Origin: JASHVB01 sp035508435
GTDB lineage: Bacteria; Pseudomonadota; Alphaproteobacteria; Acetobacterales; Acetobacteraceae
Length of the DNA stretch: 64,000 bases
Assembly (NCBI GenBank): GCA_035508435.1
Contig: DATJNA010000084.1
Location: 1 to 64,000, forward strand
Direction of reading: 5' to 3'
Below the pieces are notes generated by a model, which ran no database searches, was not told the DNA's origin, and worked only from the letters and a program-made list of their open reading frames with translations. Position 1 is the stretch's first letter. Every line of letters begins with the position of its first letter. Made by a program: the position numbers and the translations under genes. Of the stretch, positions 1 to 8,382 are shown one piece after another.

Positions 1-32
1 CCTGCGTTCGGCAGCAGCCGGAGGACACCATC

Positions 33-713
33 ATGGCGCCACCGCTTGGCCCCGAAGTCGATACCACGCCGCGCCCCTTGCCGGCGCGTGTGCCGATCGC
101 CGGCCGCTATGTCCTGTTGGAGCCGCTCGCATTGCGGCACACCGAGGAACTGTGGGATGCCGCGCAAGGCGCCGACGACAGTTGGGCCTATCTCGGCTGC
201 GGGCCGTTTGCCTCGATGCAGGCCATGGCTCGCTATGTCGCGGGGTTCGCGACAGAGCAAGACCGAATGGTCTGGGCGATCCGGCCGATCGACAGCGGCC
301 TGGCATCGGGTTGGCTTTCGTTTCTCGACATCCAGCCGAAGAACGCAGCGATCGAGCTCGGCAGCATCTGGTTCGCGCCGCGGCTGCAACGCACGCGCGC
401 GGCGACCGAGTCGATGGTCCTGCTGTTGCGGCTTGCGGCGGACGAATTGGGCTACCGGCGGGTGGTTTGGAAATGCAATGCGCTGAACGCGCCGTCGAAG
501 CGTGCCGCGGAACGGCTGGGTTTTGTCTATGAGGGCTGCCACCGCATGCACGTGGTGACCAAGGGCCGGCAGCGCGACACCGATTGGTACAGCATCATCG
601 CCGACGAGTGGCCGCGCTGCCGGGATGCGTTCGCGGCGTGGCTGGACCCGGCGAATTTCGACGCCGACTGGGTGGCGTTGCGAGGGCTGAAGGAGCTGCG
701 GGAGAGGGCGTAG
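33..713 (+). CDS. GNAT family N-acetyltransferase (RimJ/RimL type)
   Basis: 226-residue protein with a single GNAT fold of the RimJ/RimL group, which moves an acetyl group from acetyl-CoA to an amine (protein N-terminus or small molecule). The N-terminal region has the typical opening of a strand followed by LEPLALRHTEEL. The segment around residues 108-125 (WFAPRLQRTRAATES) matches the acetyl-CoA loop and following helix, and NAPSKRAAERLGF near residue 150-160 is the usual last-helix motif. The ATG at 33 has GGAGG at 20-24, seven bases upstream. The substrate cannot be read from sequence. It stands alone, running away from the window edge. Confidence 0.87.
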   Translation: MAPPLGPEVDTTPRPLPARVPIAGRYVLLEPLALRHTEELWDAAQGADDSWAYLGCGPFASMQAMARYVAGFATEQDRMVWAIRPIDSGLASGWLSFLDIQPKNAAIELGSIWFAPRLQRTRAATESMVLLLRLAADELGYRRVVWKCNALNAPSKRAAERLGFVYEGCHRMHVVTKGRQRDTDWYSIIADEWPRCRDAFAAWLDPANFDADWVALRGLKELRERA

Positions 714-810
714 GCGAGCGGCACTTTGCCAACTGTGCGGTATTGAATCGGCGTCGGATGGAATACTTCCAGCGCGAGGCGTGCACCCCGATATCAGGCT
801 GACCTGATGG

Positions 811-1044
811 CTATTTGAGAACGGCGAGCGCGGCCAGCCCGCACGCATATGCGGTAAGCAATACCGCAAGTATGCCCCACATGTACGTCTTGCTGGGCTT
901 TTCGGCGAGTTCGCCGCGCAATTCAGCCCGCAGCTCGGCAATGTCAGCCTTGGTCGCGAGATGCGGCAGCAGCGTCGTCAGGATTGTCTTGATCTCCAGC
1001 ACTGCGGCTTCCAGCCGGGCGCGTGCGGCGTTTTCTTCACGCAT
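811..1044 (-). CDS. Small coiled-coil protein with C-terminal membrane anchor
   Basis: 77-residue hypothetical protein. Residues 1-50 are charged and helical with heptad-like spacing of Leu/Ile (LEAAVLEIKTIL, then AELRAELRGELAE), predicting a coiled coil; residues 54-75 form one hydrophobic segment ending LAALAVLK, so it is probably a tail-anchored inner-membrane protein. An AGAGGAAG stretch precedes the ATG. The architecture resembles small XhlA- or DUF1640-like anchors, but no family can be assigned with certainty. It is convergent with the acetyltransferase gene, with about 100 bases between them. Confidence 0.6.
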   Translation of the reverse strand: MREENAARARLEAAVLEIKTILTTLLPHLATKADIAELRAELRGELAEKPSKTYMWGILAVLLTAYACGLAALAVLK

Positions 1045-1214
1045 CTCTTCCTCTCCAGCCGCGATACCCGTGCTGCCATGTGGCCATCGTAGTACGGGCC
1101 ATGCGGCCCCGCAACCGGCGTGTCAGGCATCGGCGGCAATCTCCGCGCGGCGCACCGATCGTCCTACACGCAGGTCAACAATCCCCTGGCCCGCCGGCGC
1201 ATGCACCTCGCACG

Positions 1215-2492
1215 CTACTGCGCCGCGGCCGCCGCCAGTTCCCCGCGCGAAATCCGCAGCACCAGCATCGAGGCGAGCAAGCATGCGAGGCCGCTGGTGA
1301 TGAACGCCAGCATGTAGGTTCCCGTCAGGTCCCGCACGGTGCCCGCGCCCAACGCCGCCAGTGCGCCGCCCACCTGATGCCCGGCGAAAATCCACGCGAC
1401 GATCACCGGCGCATCGCGGCGTCCGAACACTTCGTTGGTCAGGGTGAAGATCGGCGGACCGGTCGCGACCCAGTCGAGGCCGTAGAATATGGCGAACACC
1501 GACAGGCTCAGCGTGTCGAACTGGGTGAACGGCAACACCACCAGCGACAGCCCGCGCAGTCCGAAATACCAGAACAATAGCACGCGCGGATTGACGCGGT
1601 CGCAGGCCCAGCCGGAGAGCGTCGAGCCGATCAGGCTGAACACGCCGATCACCGCCAGGAAGCTGGCGCCCGTCACCGGCGGAATCCCGTGGTCGGCGCA
1701 ATAGGCGATCAGGTGGGTGTTGATCAGCCCGTTGGTGGAGAAGCCGCAAATGCCGAAGCTCGCCACCAGCAGCCAGAAGTCGAGTGAACGCGCGCCGCGT
1801 CCCAGCGCCGTGACGGCGATCGAGAATGGATTGCCCTGGCGCGGCGCCGGTCGCCACACGGTATCGGCCCCATAGGCACCGATCCCGACGGACGCGGGTG
1901 ATTCCGGCAGCAGCATCGCCAACAGCGGCAGGGCGGCGGCCATCGCGACGGTGCACCCCACCGCGACGCCGCGCCAGCCGTAGAGGTTGGCGAGGACCGC
2001 CAACAGCGGCAGGAACACGAGCTGTCCGGCCGCGTTGGCGGCGGTCAGGATGCCCATCGCCAGTCCCGTGCTCCGTACGAACCAGCGATTGGAGACCGCT
2101 GCCGCGATGCCAACTGCTCCGCCGCCGGAGCCAAGCCCGACCATCAACCCCCAGGTCAGGAAGAACTGCCAGGGCGCGGTCATGAAAATGGACAGGCCCG
2201 TGGCCGCCATCAGAATGGTCATGCAGGCCAGGATGGTGCGCTTCAGGCCGATTACATCGATCAGCCCGGTCAGGAACGGCCCGGTGGCGCCGAGCAAGAT
2301 GATGTTGATGGAAACGGCGGCGGAGATGGTGGCGACGTCCCAGCCGAAGGCATGCTCCAGCGGCACGATCATCACGCCTGGCGCGGCGCGGACGCCGACG
2401 CCCGCCAGCATCGAGACGAACATGACGACCAGCACCACCCAGGCGTAGTGCAGCCGTCCGGAGCAAAGCCTGGCCAGCCGAAGCGTGATCAC
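1215..2492 (-). CDS. MFS transporter
   Basis: About 425 residues with twelve hydrophobic segments, the layout of a major facilitator superfamily carrier in the inner membrane. The first segment follows LHYAWVVLVVMF; the 12-segment pattern and the loop between segments 6 and 7 (after PESPASVGIG) are typical of the OFA/monocarboxylate-type group, so an anionic organic acid substrate is possible but not proven. I chose the GTG at 2492 because AGAGGA lies 11 bases upstream; an ATG at 2537 and further upstream codons are in frame but would run into a block of tandem repeats and add a non-hydrophobic, repetitive leader. Confidence 0.82.
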   Translation of the reverse strand: MITLRLARLCSGRLHYAWVVLVVMFVSMLAGVGVRAAPGVMIVPLEHAFGWDVATISAAVSINIILLGATGPFLTGLIDVIGLKRTILACMTILMAATGLSIFMTAPWQFFLTWGLMVGLGSGGGAVGIAAAVSNRWFVRSTGLAMGILTAANAAGQLVFLPLLAVLANLYGWRGVAVGCTVAMAAALPLLAMLLPESPASVGIGAYGADTVWRPAPRQGNPFSIAVTALGRGARSLDFWLLVASFGICGFSTNGLINTHLIAYCADHGIPPVTGASFLAVIGVFSLIGSTLSGWACDRVNPRVLLFWYFGLRGLSLVVLPFTQFDTLSLSVFAIFYGLDWVATGPPIFTLTNEVFGRRDAPVIVAWIFAGHQVGGALAALGAGTVRDLTGTYMLAFITSGLACLLASMLVLRISRGELAAAAAQ

Positions 2493-2525
2493 GATAGGGA
2501 CTTTCCTCTGCCGGAGCGCATCATA

Positions 2526-2720
2526 GGAGGAACGCATCCCGCTTGGCGACCCGCGGGCGGGGATGGAATGCGCGCGACTTGGCGACCGTCGGTCGGAGAT
2601 GGAATACGCGCCACTCCGCGAGCCGCGGTCGGGGATGCAATGCGCGCGACCTGGCGACCGCGGTCGGAGGGTGACCTGCGGACGGAGAAGGAACATGTGC
2701 CACTTGGCGACCCGCGGACG
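2526..2720. repeat. Imperfect 36-bp tandem repeat block upstream of the MFS gene
   Basis: Three adjacent 36-bp units at 2562-2597, 2598-2633 and 2634-2669 each start GATGGAAT or GATGCAAT and end with a GGTCGG-like sequence. A diverged partial unit lies before them (2526-2561) and another after a short interruption (about 2687-2720). Because 36 is a multiple of three, frames stay open through the block on both strands, which inflates apparent ORFs here. It fills the gap between the MFS start and the DUF3291 stop and probably carries no gene. Confidence 0.75.
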
Positions 2721-2735
2721 AACCCGCGCCGCGCC

Positions 2736-3239
2736 TCACGCCCAGCCGACGCAGTACGGTTCGGGCTGCATGTCCACGGGTTCGCCGCCGCTATCGGGCA
2801 CAGGGTAGCGGTCCTTGAACGTGAAGGCGTGCGCCGTGGGACCCTTGCGACGCAGATGCTCCAGCCGGGCGAGCGCCTCCTCTGCCGTTGGCTGATGGCC
2901 CGCTGGCACCCACCATAGAACCTGATAGGCCATGTCGGGCTTGCTGAACCAATCGCGACGGCGCGCCATCACCGTGGTATGCACAGACCGGTAGACGAAC
3001 GTGAACAGCGCCTCGACCGACACCCAGACGGACATATTGACAATGAAGTTTGGGTCGTCGCTGACTTTGATATCGGTGGCGTTGCCGCTGTCGCTCTTGA
3101 GCCGCCAGACGAATCCAGGGGATGCCTCCGCGAGCATATTGATGCCGTCGAGCGCCGCGGCGAAGTCGGCCAGCTCCCGGCTGTCCAGCGCCGCCACGGT
3201 GGTTCCTACGTTGAGTTGGGCAATGTGCCAGACTGGCAT
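2736..3239 (-). CDS. DUF3291 domain-containing protein
   Basis: 167 residues starting MPVWHIAQLNVGT, which is the characteristic opening of DUF3291 proteins (dimeric alpha-beta barrel, related to monooxygenase-like folds, function unproven). The middle contains the conserved PGFVWRL and the paired aromatic stretch WFSKPDMAYQVLWWVPAG, followed by PTAEEALARLEHL and AFTFKDRYP near the C-terminus, as in the family. The frame stays open upstream to 3371 but the extra residues are low-complexity and not family-like, so the ATG at 3239 is preferred. No operon partner: hppA lies upstream on the same strand, about 120 bases away. Confidence 0.82.
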   Translation of the reverse strand: MPVWHIAQLNVGTTVAALDSRELADFAAALDGINMLAEASPGFVWRLKSDSGNATDIKVSDDPNFIVNMSVWVSVEALFTFVYRSVHTTVMARRRDWFSKPDMAYQVLWWVPAGHQPTAEEALARLEHLRRKGPTAHAFTFKDRYPVPDSGGEPVDMQPEPYCVGWA

Positions 3240-3358
3240 GCTCGTGCGTACGCCTCCGAAAGGCGATCTGCCTTGCCAAATCCGAAAGCCGGGAACGAAC
3301 CCCGGACGGAAGTCGGTGGCTCCCCTCCGAACCCTGGCAACCGAAGACTGACGACTGC

Positions 3359-5467
3359 TTAGTGCAGCCACCCCGCCAAAATCGCCAGCAGCAGGATCGC
3401 CACGATGTTGGTGATCTTGATCATCGGATTCACCGCGGGCCCGGCGGTGTCCTTGTATGGATCGCCCACGGTGTCACCGGTCACCGCGGCCTTGTGCGCC
3501 TCGGAGCCCTTGCCGCCGTGGTTGCCCTCCTCGATGTATTTCTTCGCGTTGTCCCACGCGCCGCCGCCCGAGGTCATCGAGATCGCCACGAACAAGCCGG
3601 TGACGATGGTGCCCAGCAGCATCGCGCCCAGCGCGGCGAACGCCGCGGCACGGCCGGCGATGATGTCGATCACGATCCACAGCACGATCGGCGCCAGCAC
3701 CGGCAGCAGCGACGGGATCAGCATCTCCTTGATCGCCGCCCGCGTCAGCATGTCCACCGCGCGGCCGTATTCCGGCTTGGCGGTATGCTCCATGATGCCG
3801 GGGATCTCGCGGAACTGGCGACGCACCTCCACCACCACGGCGCCGGCGGCGCGGCCCACCGCGGTCATGCCCATGGCGCCGAACAAGTAGGGCAGCAGGC
3901 CGCCGATGATCAGGCCGATCACCACGAACGGGTTCTGCAGCGAGAAATCCACTTTCAGCGTGGGGAAGTAGTCGGACAGGCCCTGGGTATAGGCGGCGAA
4001 CAACACCAGCGAGGCCAAGCCGGCCGAGCCGATCGCATAGCCCTTGGTCACCGCCTTGGTGGTGTTGCCGACCGCGTCCAGCGCGTCGGTGGTGACGCGC
4101 ACGTCGCGCGGCAGGTCGGCCATCTCGGCGATGCCGCCGGCGTTGTCGGTGACAGGACCGTAGGCGTCCAGCGCCACGATCATGCCGGCCAGCGACAGCA
4201 TCGTGGTCACCGCCACGGCGATGCCGAACAAGCCGGAAACCATGTAGGTGACGATGATGCCGATGCAGATGACGATGGCGGGCAGCGCGGTTGCCTCCAT
4301 CGACACCGCGAGGCCCTGGATCACGTTGGTGCCGTGGCCGGTGGTGGAGCTCTGCGCAATGGAGCGCACCGGGCGGTATTCCGTCGCGGTGTAGTATTCG
4401 GTGATCCAGACGAGAGCTCCGGTCACCGCCAGCCCGATCAGCGCGCAGATGAAGAGCTGAAGCCCGGTCACGGAGGTGCCGCCGGCCATCGCCAGCGGGG
4501 TGGAGAAGCCGACGAACCAGGCGATGACGATGGCGATGCCGACCACCGACAGCGCGCCGGTGACCAGCAGACCGCGGTACAGCGCCTTCATGATGCCGTT
4601 GTCGGGCCCGAGCTTGACGAAATACGTGCCCACGATCGAGGTCAGGATGCAGATGCCGCCAATCCCCAGGGGCAGCATCAGCAGGTGGTCGCGCACCTCG
4701 CCGGTGAACGAGATCGCCGCCAGCAGCATGGTGGCGACAATGGTTACCGCGTAGGTCTCGAACAAGTCGGCGGCCATGCCGGCGCAGTCGCCGACGTTGT
4801 CGCCGACGTTGTCGGCGATGACGGCGGGGTTGCGGGGGTCATCCTCGGGGATGCCGGCCTCGACCTTGCCCACCAGGTCGGCACCCACGTCGGCGCCCTT
4901 GGTGAAGATGCCGCCGCCAAGACGGGCGAAGATGGAGATCAGCGACCCGCCGAAGCCCAGCGCGACCATCGCGTCGAGCACGCCGCGAAGCTGCACGTCG
5001 CTGATGGTGGCGCCGTAGGCCCCGCGCAGGATCGCGTAATAGATGGAAAGTCCCAGCAGGCCGAGGCCGACCACCAGCAGCCCGGTGATGGCGCCCGACT
5101 TGAAGGCAATGGCCAGGCCGGCGCCGAGGCCGTTCTTGGCGGCCTCCGCGGTGCGGACATTGGCGCGCACCGAGACGTTCATGCCGATATAGCCGGCCGC
5201 GCCCGACAGCACCGCGCCGATCAGGAAGCCAATGGCCACGTGGATGCCCAGGGTGACGCCGAGAATGATCATGATCACCACGCCGACCATGGCGATGGTG
5301 GTGTACTGGCGGTTCAGGTAGGCCTGCGCGCCCTCGCGCACCGCGGCGGAGATCTCCTGCATGCGGGCGGTGCCGGCATCGGCGGCGAGCACCTCGCGGG
5401 CGGTGACCACGCCGTAGATCAGCGACAGCAGACCGCACACGATGATCAGGATCAGGGCCAGTTGCAT
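3359..5467 (-). CDS. hppA: K+-independent H+-translocating membrane pyrophosphatase
   Basis: 702 residues with about 16 membrane segments. It hydrolyses cytosolic pyrophosphate and pumps protons across the inner membrane. The catalytic loop after GGGIFTKGADVGADLVGK (around residues 190-230) carries the acidic DNVGDNVGDCAG signature that binds Mg-pyrophosphate, and further Asp clusters occur in DNAGGIAEMAD and near the C-terminus (GDTVGDPYKDTAGP). The diagnostic position in GNTTKAVT is Lys471 with Thr474, the pair that marks the K+-independent subfamily; K+-dependent enzymes have Ala at the first position. The ATG at 5467 follows AAGGA at a suitable distance; longer in-frame leaders are not family-like. 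In photosynthetic and related alphaproteobacteria this enzyme conserves energy under low-energy conditions. Confidence 0.97.
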   Translation of the reverse strand: MQLALILIIVCGLLSLIYGVVTAREVLAADAGTARMQEISAAVREGAQAYLNRQYTTIAMVGVVIMIILGVTLGIHVAIGFLIGAVLSGAAGYIGMNVSVRANVRTAEAAKNGLGAGLAIAFKSGAITGLLVVGLGLLGLSIYYAILRGAYGATISDVQLRGVLDAMVALGFGGSLISIFARLGGGIFTKGADVGADLVGKVEAGIPEDDPRNPAVIADNVGDNVGDCAGMAADLFETYAVTIVATMLLAAISFTGEVRDHLLMLPLGIGGICILTSIVGTYFVKLGPDNGIMKALYRGLLVTGALSVVGIAIVIAWFVGFSTPLAMAGGTSVTGLQLFICALIGLAVTGALVWITEYYTATEYRPVRSIAQSSTTGHGTNVIQGLAVSMEATALPAIVICIGIIVTYMVSGLFGIAVAVTTMLSLAGMIVALDAYGPVTDNAGGIAEMADLPRDVRVTTDALDAVGNTTKAVTKGYAIGSAGLASLVLFAAYTQGLSDYFPTLKVDFSLQNPFVVIGLIIGGLLPYLFGAMGMTAVGRAAGAVVVEVRRQFREIPGIMEHTAKPEYGRAVDMLTRAAIKEMLIPSLLPVLAPIVLWIVIDIIAGRAAAFAALGAMLLGTIVTGLFVAISMTSGGGAWDNAKKYIEEGNHGGKGSEAHKAAVTGDTVGDPYKDTAGPAVNPMIKITNIVAILLLAILAGWLH

Positions 5468-5739
5468 CTGGGGTTTTTCCTTGTTGGAACCTCGGTGACG
5501 TGTCCCGGGACTGGTTCCGAATGGGAGGGCAATGGGTGTGGCGCGGCGATATGCCAGAAGCGTCCAGGTCAGGCAAATCACGCCCGGCGAGGCGAATTCT
5601 CCGTTCCCCGTGTCGGCTCGGGTCGTGACGCGGATCAGGGTCACGCGGCGTCGATGCGCGCGTGGCCCGGCGTGCCTGCCGGTCGGCGCAGGACATCGTT
5701 ATGTGCGATGTTGCACAACGCAGGCAGTCGGTGCCGGCG

Positions 5740-6111
5740 TCAGCCCACCACGGTGTAGGCGGCCAGCACGGTCAGCGCGGCGATCGCCAGCGTGGCATGC
5801 AGACCGACCATCAGGACGGGCAGGCGGTGGTGGCGCAGACGCTCGAACAGGATCTCCAGCCCGGCGAGCAAGGTGAGGCCGAGCAAAATGGCGGCGACGC
5901 GGCCGAATCCGGCCACACCCATGGCGGCGCCGCGTGGCGGACCGCCGAGACAGAGCAACAGGACGCTGAACCCGGCCGCGCCAAGCAGGCCGTGCATGGC
6001 CCAGACCGGCCAGCGGAGCGGGCGGAGGCGTGCGGCAGTCAGATGCAGCGTGGCCAGGGCCAGGCCGATGCAGGCCGCCAGCACCAGCAGGCTAAGCGAG
6101 AGCGGCAGCAT
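5740..6111 (-). CDS. Small four-helix integral membrane protein, unknown function
   Basis: 123 residues, four hydrophobic segments separated by short Arg-rich loops (opening MLPLSLSLLVLAACIGLALA; third segment around VAAILLGLTLLAGLEIL; last ends AALTVLAAYTVVG). The Arg-rich loops RLRPLRWP and ERLRHHRLP suggest cytoplasmic faces. I do not recognise the family. The ATG at 6111 begins directly at the first membrane segment; upstream codons in frame give an Arg/Pro-rich leader without support. It sits between hppA and the M81 peptidase gene, same strand as both, with no tight coupling. Confidence 0.6.
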   Translation of the reverse strand: MLPLSLSLLVLAACIGLALATLHLTAARLRPLRWPVWAMHGLLGAAGFSVLLLCLGGPPRGAAMGVAGFGRVAAILLGLTLLAGLEILFERLRHHRLPVLMVGLHATLAIAALTVLAAYTVVG

Positions 6112-6241
6112 GGCGGACGGCCGGCGGCGCGGGATCGCGGCAGACGAGGGGACCTGGCACGTGCGCGAGGCTAGCACGAGGCGCGTGGGACGGGGAGCGG
6201 CGGCGAAACACGGCAGCGGCACAACACGGAGAGCATCAACC

Positions 6242-7750
6242 TCACGCCGGGTGGTTCCACCGCAGCTCCGGGTCCAGCGGAAACACCGGCCGCCGCACCT
6301 TGCGGAAGGTTAGCTGGCCATAGTCCGATGTGCACACGCCGACGCCGGCGCATGCCACGGTCTCGCGCGCGATCTTGCCCAGGTCGGCGCGCCAGTGCAC
6401 GCGGCTCTTGATCGCCACGAACTGCTTGCGCGACGGATCGATGCCCAGCACTTGCAGCATCTCCTGCGCGGTTGGCTCGATATGGCGCGACAGCAGCACG
6501 ATCTGCACCTTGCCGGTATCCAGCACCACGGTGCGGCCCATGAACACTTGCAGCCCCGGCGTCAGGCCGCCCTTCAGGCGGAAGCGGCCCGACGAGATGG
6601 TCTGCACCGTGCCGGTGACGGTCAGAGGTGCGCTCGCAACAGGAAGCTGCGGCATCGCCAGCCTGGCGCCGATCGACAGCGTGACGGTGGCACCAACGCC
6701 CGCCTGCACCGCTTGCTCCACGGCCTGCGGATCGTAGATGCCGAAGAACACCACATCGTCGAGGTCCTGGCGGATGATCTCGCGCAGCGTGTCGGTGGTG
6801 TCCATCGTGCCGCCGCTGGCACAGTTGTCGTAATGATCGAGCAATACCACGGGTCGCTGCCCTGGCGCGCCAAGCTGGCGGGCGCGGCGGACGGAAGCCT
6901 CCAGCGGCTCGACCTCGAACATGAAGTCGCGGCGCGCGGCCCAGGCACGCGACAGCAGCTCGTCCACCATCGCCTGCGCCGCGCCCGGGTCATTGTCGGC
7001 AACCACCACGGCGGAGAGCCCCGCCATCGGCACATCGGCATGCGGGAAGCCAACGAACAAACTGGCGGCAAGCGCACGTCCGCCGGCTTCATACTCGGCA
7101 CAGAGGGCTTGCAGCTCCTGGTTGGGCGCGCGGTGGGTGCCCTGCGCCATCACATGCGGCAGCATCGGCGCGTTGCCCCAGGCGGCGGTGGGCCTCGCCT
7201 CGCCGCGCATCACCCGCAGCAGGGCGCGGGCAGCGCGCTCGGCGGTCTGGCGCTGGTCGATGTGCGGATAGGTCTGGTAGCCGGTGACGATCTGGGCATG
7301 CCGCACCATCGGATCAAACACATTGGCGTGCATGTCGTAGGCGACGCAGAGCGGCGTCACCGGATCGATCGCGCGGATGCGCGACAGCAGCTCGCCCTCG
7401 CCGTCGTCATGCTGTTGCGTGACCATGGCGCCGTGCAGGTCGAGCCAGATCGCGTCGAAACCCCCATGCGCGACGGCGTCGGTGATCAGGCGGGCGCAGG
7501 TCTCGTAGGCATCGGTGTCCACCGGTCCGCTCGGTGGCGCGCTGGCGCATACCGGCACCACGACCTCGGCCCCTTGCTGCTGCGCCACCGCCAGGTAGCC
7601 GCCCATGCAGGTGCCGGTGCCACGGTAGAACTCGATCGCCGCCTGGCCTTGCAGCAACGCGGTGCCATCGCGGCAGAAGCGGTCGAGCCGTGTGGGAACC
7701 GGGGAGAAGGTGTTGGTCTCGTGCGAAAGCGTGGCGAGGAGCAAGCGCAT
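6242..7750 (-). CDS. M81 family metallopeptidase (MlrC-like)
   Basis: 502 residues. The opening MRLLLATLSHETNTFSP is the hallmark of the M81/MlrC family (named after the microcystin-degradation protein MlrC), with the HETNTF metal-site motif at residues 10-15. Further family motifs are WLDLHGAMV near residue 105, AYDMHANVFD, GYQTYPHID, and in the C-terminal half LLDHYDNCASGG and GATVTLSIG. The enzyme is expected to be a zinc-dependent cytosolic peptidase or amidase on linear or modified peptides; most members in this clade have no known substrate and microcystin itself should not be assumed. Ends about 130 bases from the small membrane protein gene on the same strand. Confidence 0.9.
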   Translation of the reverse strand: MRLLLATLSHETNTFSPVPTRLDRFCRDGTALLQGQAAIEFYRGTGTCMGGYLAVAQQQGAEVVVPVCASAPPSGPVDTDAYETCARLITDAVAHGGFDAIWLDLHGAMVTQQHDDGEGELLSRIRAIDPVTPLCVAYDMHANVFDPMVRHAQIVTGYQTYPHIDQRQTAERAARALLRVMRGEARPTAAWGNAPMLPHVMAQGTHRAPNQELQALCAEYEAGGRALAASLFVGFPHADVPMAGLSAVVVADNDPGAAQAMVDELLSRAWAARRDFMFEVEPLEASVRRARQLGAPGQRPVVLLDHYDNCASGGTMDTTDTLREIIRQDLDDVVFFGIYDPQAVEQAVQAGVGATVTLSIGARLAMPQLPVASAPLTVTGTVQTISSGRFRLKGGLTPGLQVFMGRTVVLDTGKVQIVLLSRHIEPTAQEMLQVLGIDPSRKQFVAIKSRVHWRADLGKIARETVACAGVGVCTSDYGQLTFRKVRRPVFPLDPELRWNHPA

Positions 7751-7827
7751 GACATCGGTCCGCTGTGGCTGCCCGCACCATGCGGGAGGGATGGGCGCCC
7801 GTGCAACGTCCCCGCGGCGCTATCTCC

Positions 7828-8382
7828 CTACGCCGCCTGCGCCAGGCGCACCGGTGTGTCGCGGAACGCGGCGCCCTCATGCCGCAGCAGCCAGCGCTTG
7901 CGGTCCAGACCGCCGCCATAGCCGGTCAGTGAACCGTCGGCGCCGATCACGCGATGGCAGGGCACCACGATGCTGATCGGGTTCGATCCGTTGGCCGCGC
8001 CAACGGCGCGCACCGCCGTGGGGCAGCCCACCCGCGCGGCCAGCGCGCGATAGCTCAGCGTTTCGCCCGCCGCGATCGTGGTCAGCCCGCGCCACACCGC
8101 GCGCTGGAACGCCGTGCCGGCGGTGCGCCATGCGATCGCCGCGAGACAGCCGACCTCGCCGTCGAAGTATCGGCGCACCAGCCGCCTCACTTGCTCCGGC
8201 GCCGCCCCCTGCTGCGGCGTCGGCGATCCGTAGTGCAGGCGCAGCAGGCGCGCCATGGCGTCCACGCGATCGGCCCAGTCGAATGCGCGGAGCTGGCCGG
8301 CCTCGTCGGTGACGAGCAATGCTTCGCCGATCGGCGTTGCCATGCGGTCGAGGTACAGGCGCTCAGGCAGCTTGCCGGTCAT
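7828..8382 (-). CDS. ogt: Methylated-DNA--protein-cysteine S-methyltransferase
   Basis: 184 residues. Suicide DNA repair protein that takes the alkyl group from O6-alkylguanine or O4-alkylthymine onto its own cysteine. The active-site motif PCHRVIG (Cys near residue 141) is intact, preceded by the helix-turn-helix segment GETLSYRALAARVG and the arginine-finger region AVGAANGSNPISIVVPCHR. The N-terminal half is the variable RNase-H-like domain. The ATG at 8382 lies inside the 3' end of the AdaA-AlkA gene (20-base overlap), so the two are translated as one repair operon: the fusion handles 3-methyladenine-type damage, this protein handles O6 damage. Confidence 0.93.
   Translation of the reverse strand: MTGKLPERLYLDRMATPIGEALLVTDEAGQLRAFDWADRVDAMARLLRLHYGSPTPQQGAAPEQVRRLVRRYFDGEVGCLAAIAWRTAGTAFQRAVWRGLTTIAAGETLSYRALAARVGCPTAVRAVGAANGSNPISIVVPCHRVIGADGSLTGYGGGLDRKRWLLRHEGAAFRDTPVRLAQAA

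Noticed and set aside
3362..5758. Very long open frame (about 800 codons) antisense to hppA
   Set aside because: It is the high-GC shadow of a conserved membrane protein gene; the product is Gly/His/Gln/Arg-rich without any domain.
6242..7750. Microcystin degradation locus
   Set aside because: MlrC-like proteins are widespread and no mlrA, mlrB or mlrD homologue is present.
6395..7921. Long open frame antisense to the M81 peptidase gene
   Set aside because: Shadow of a well-supported gene; no recognisable domain.
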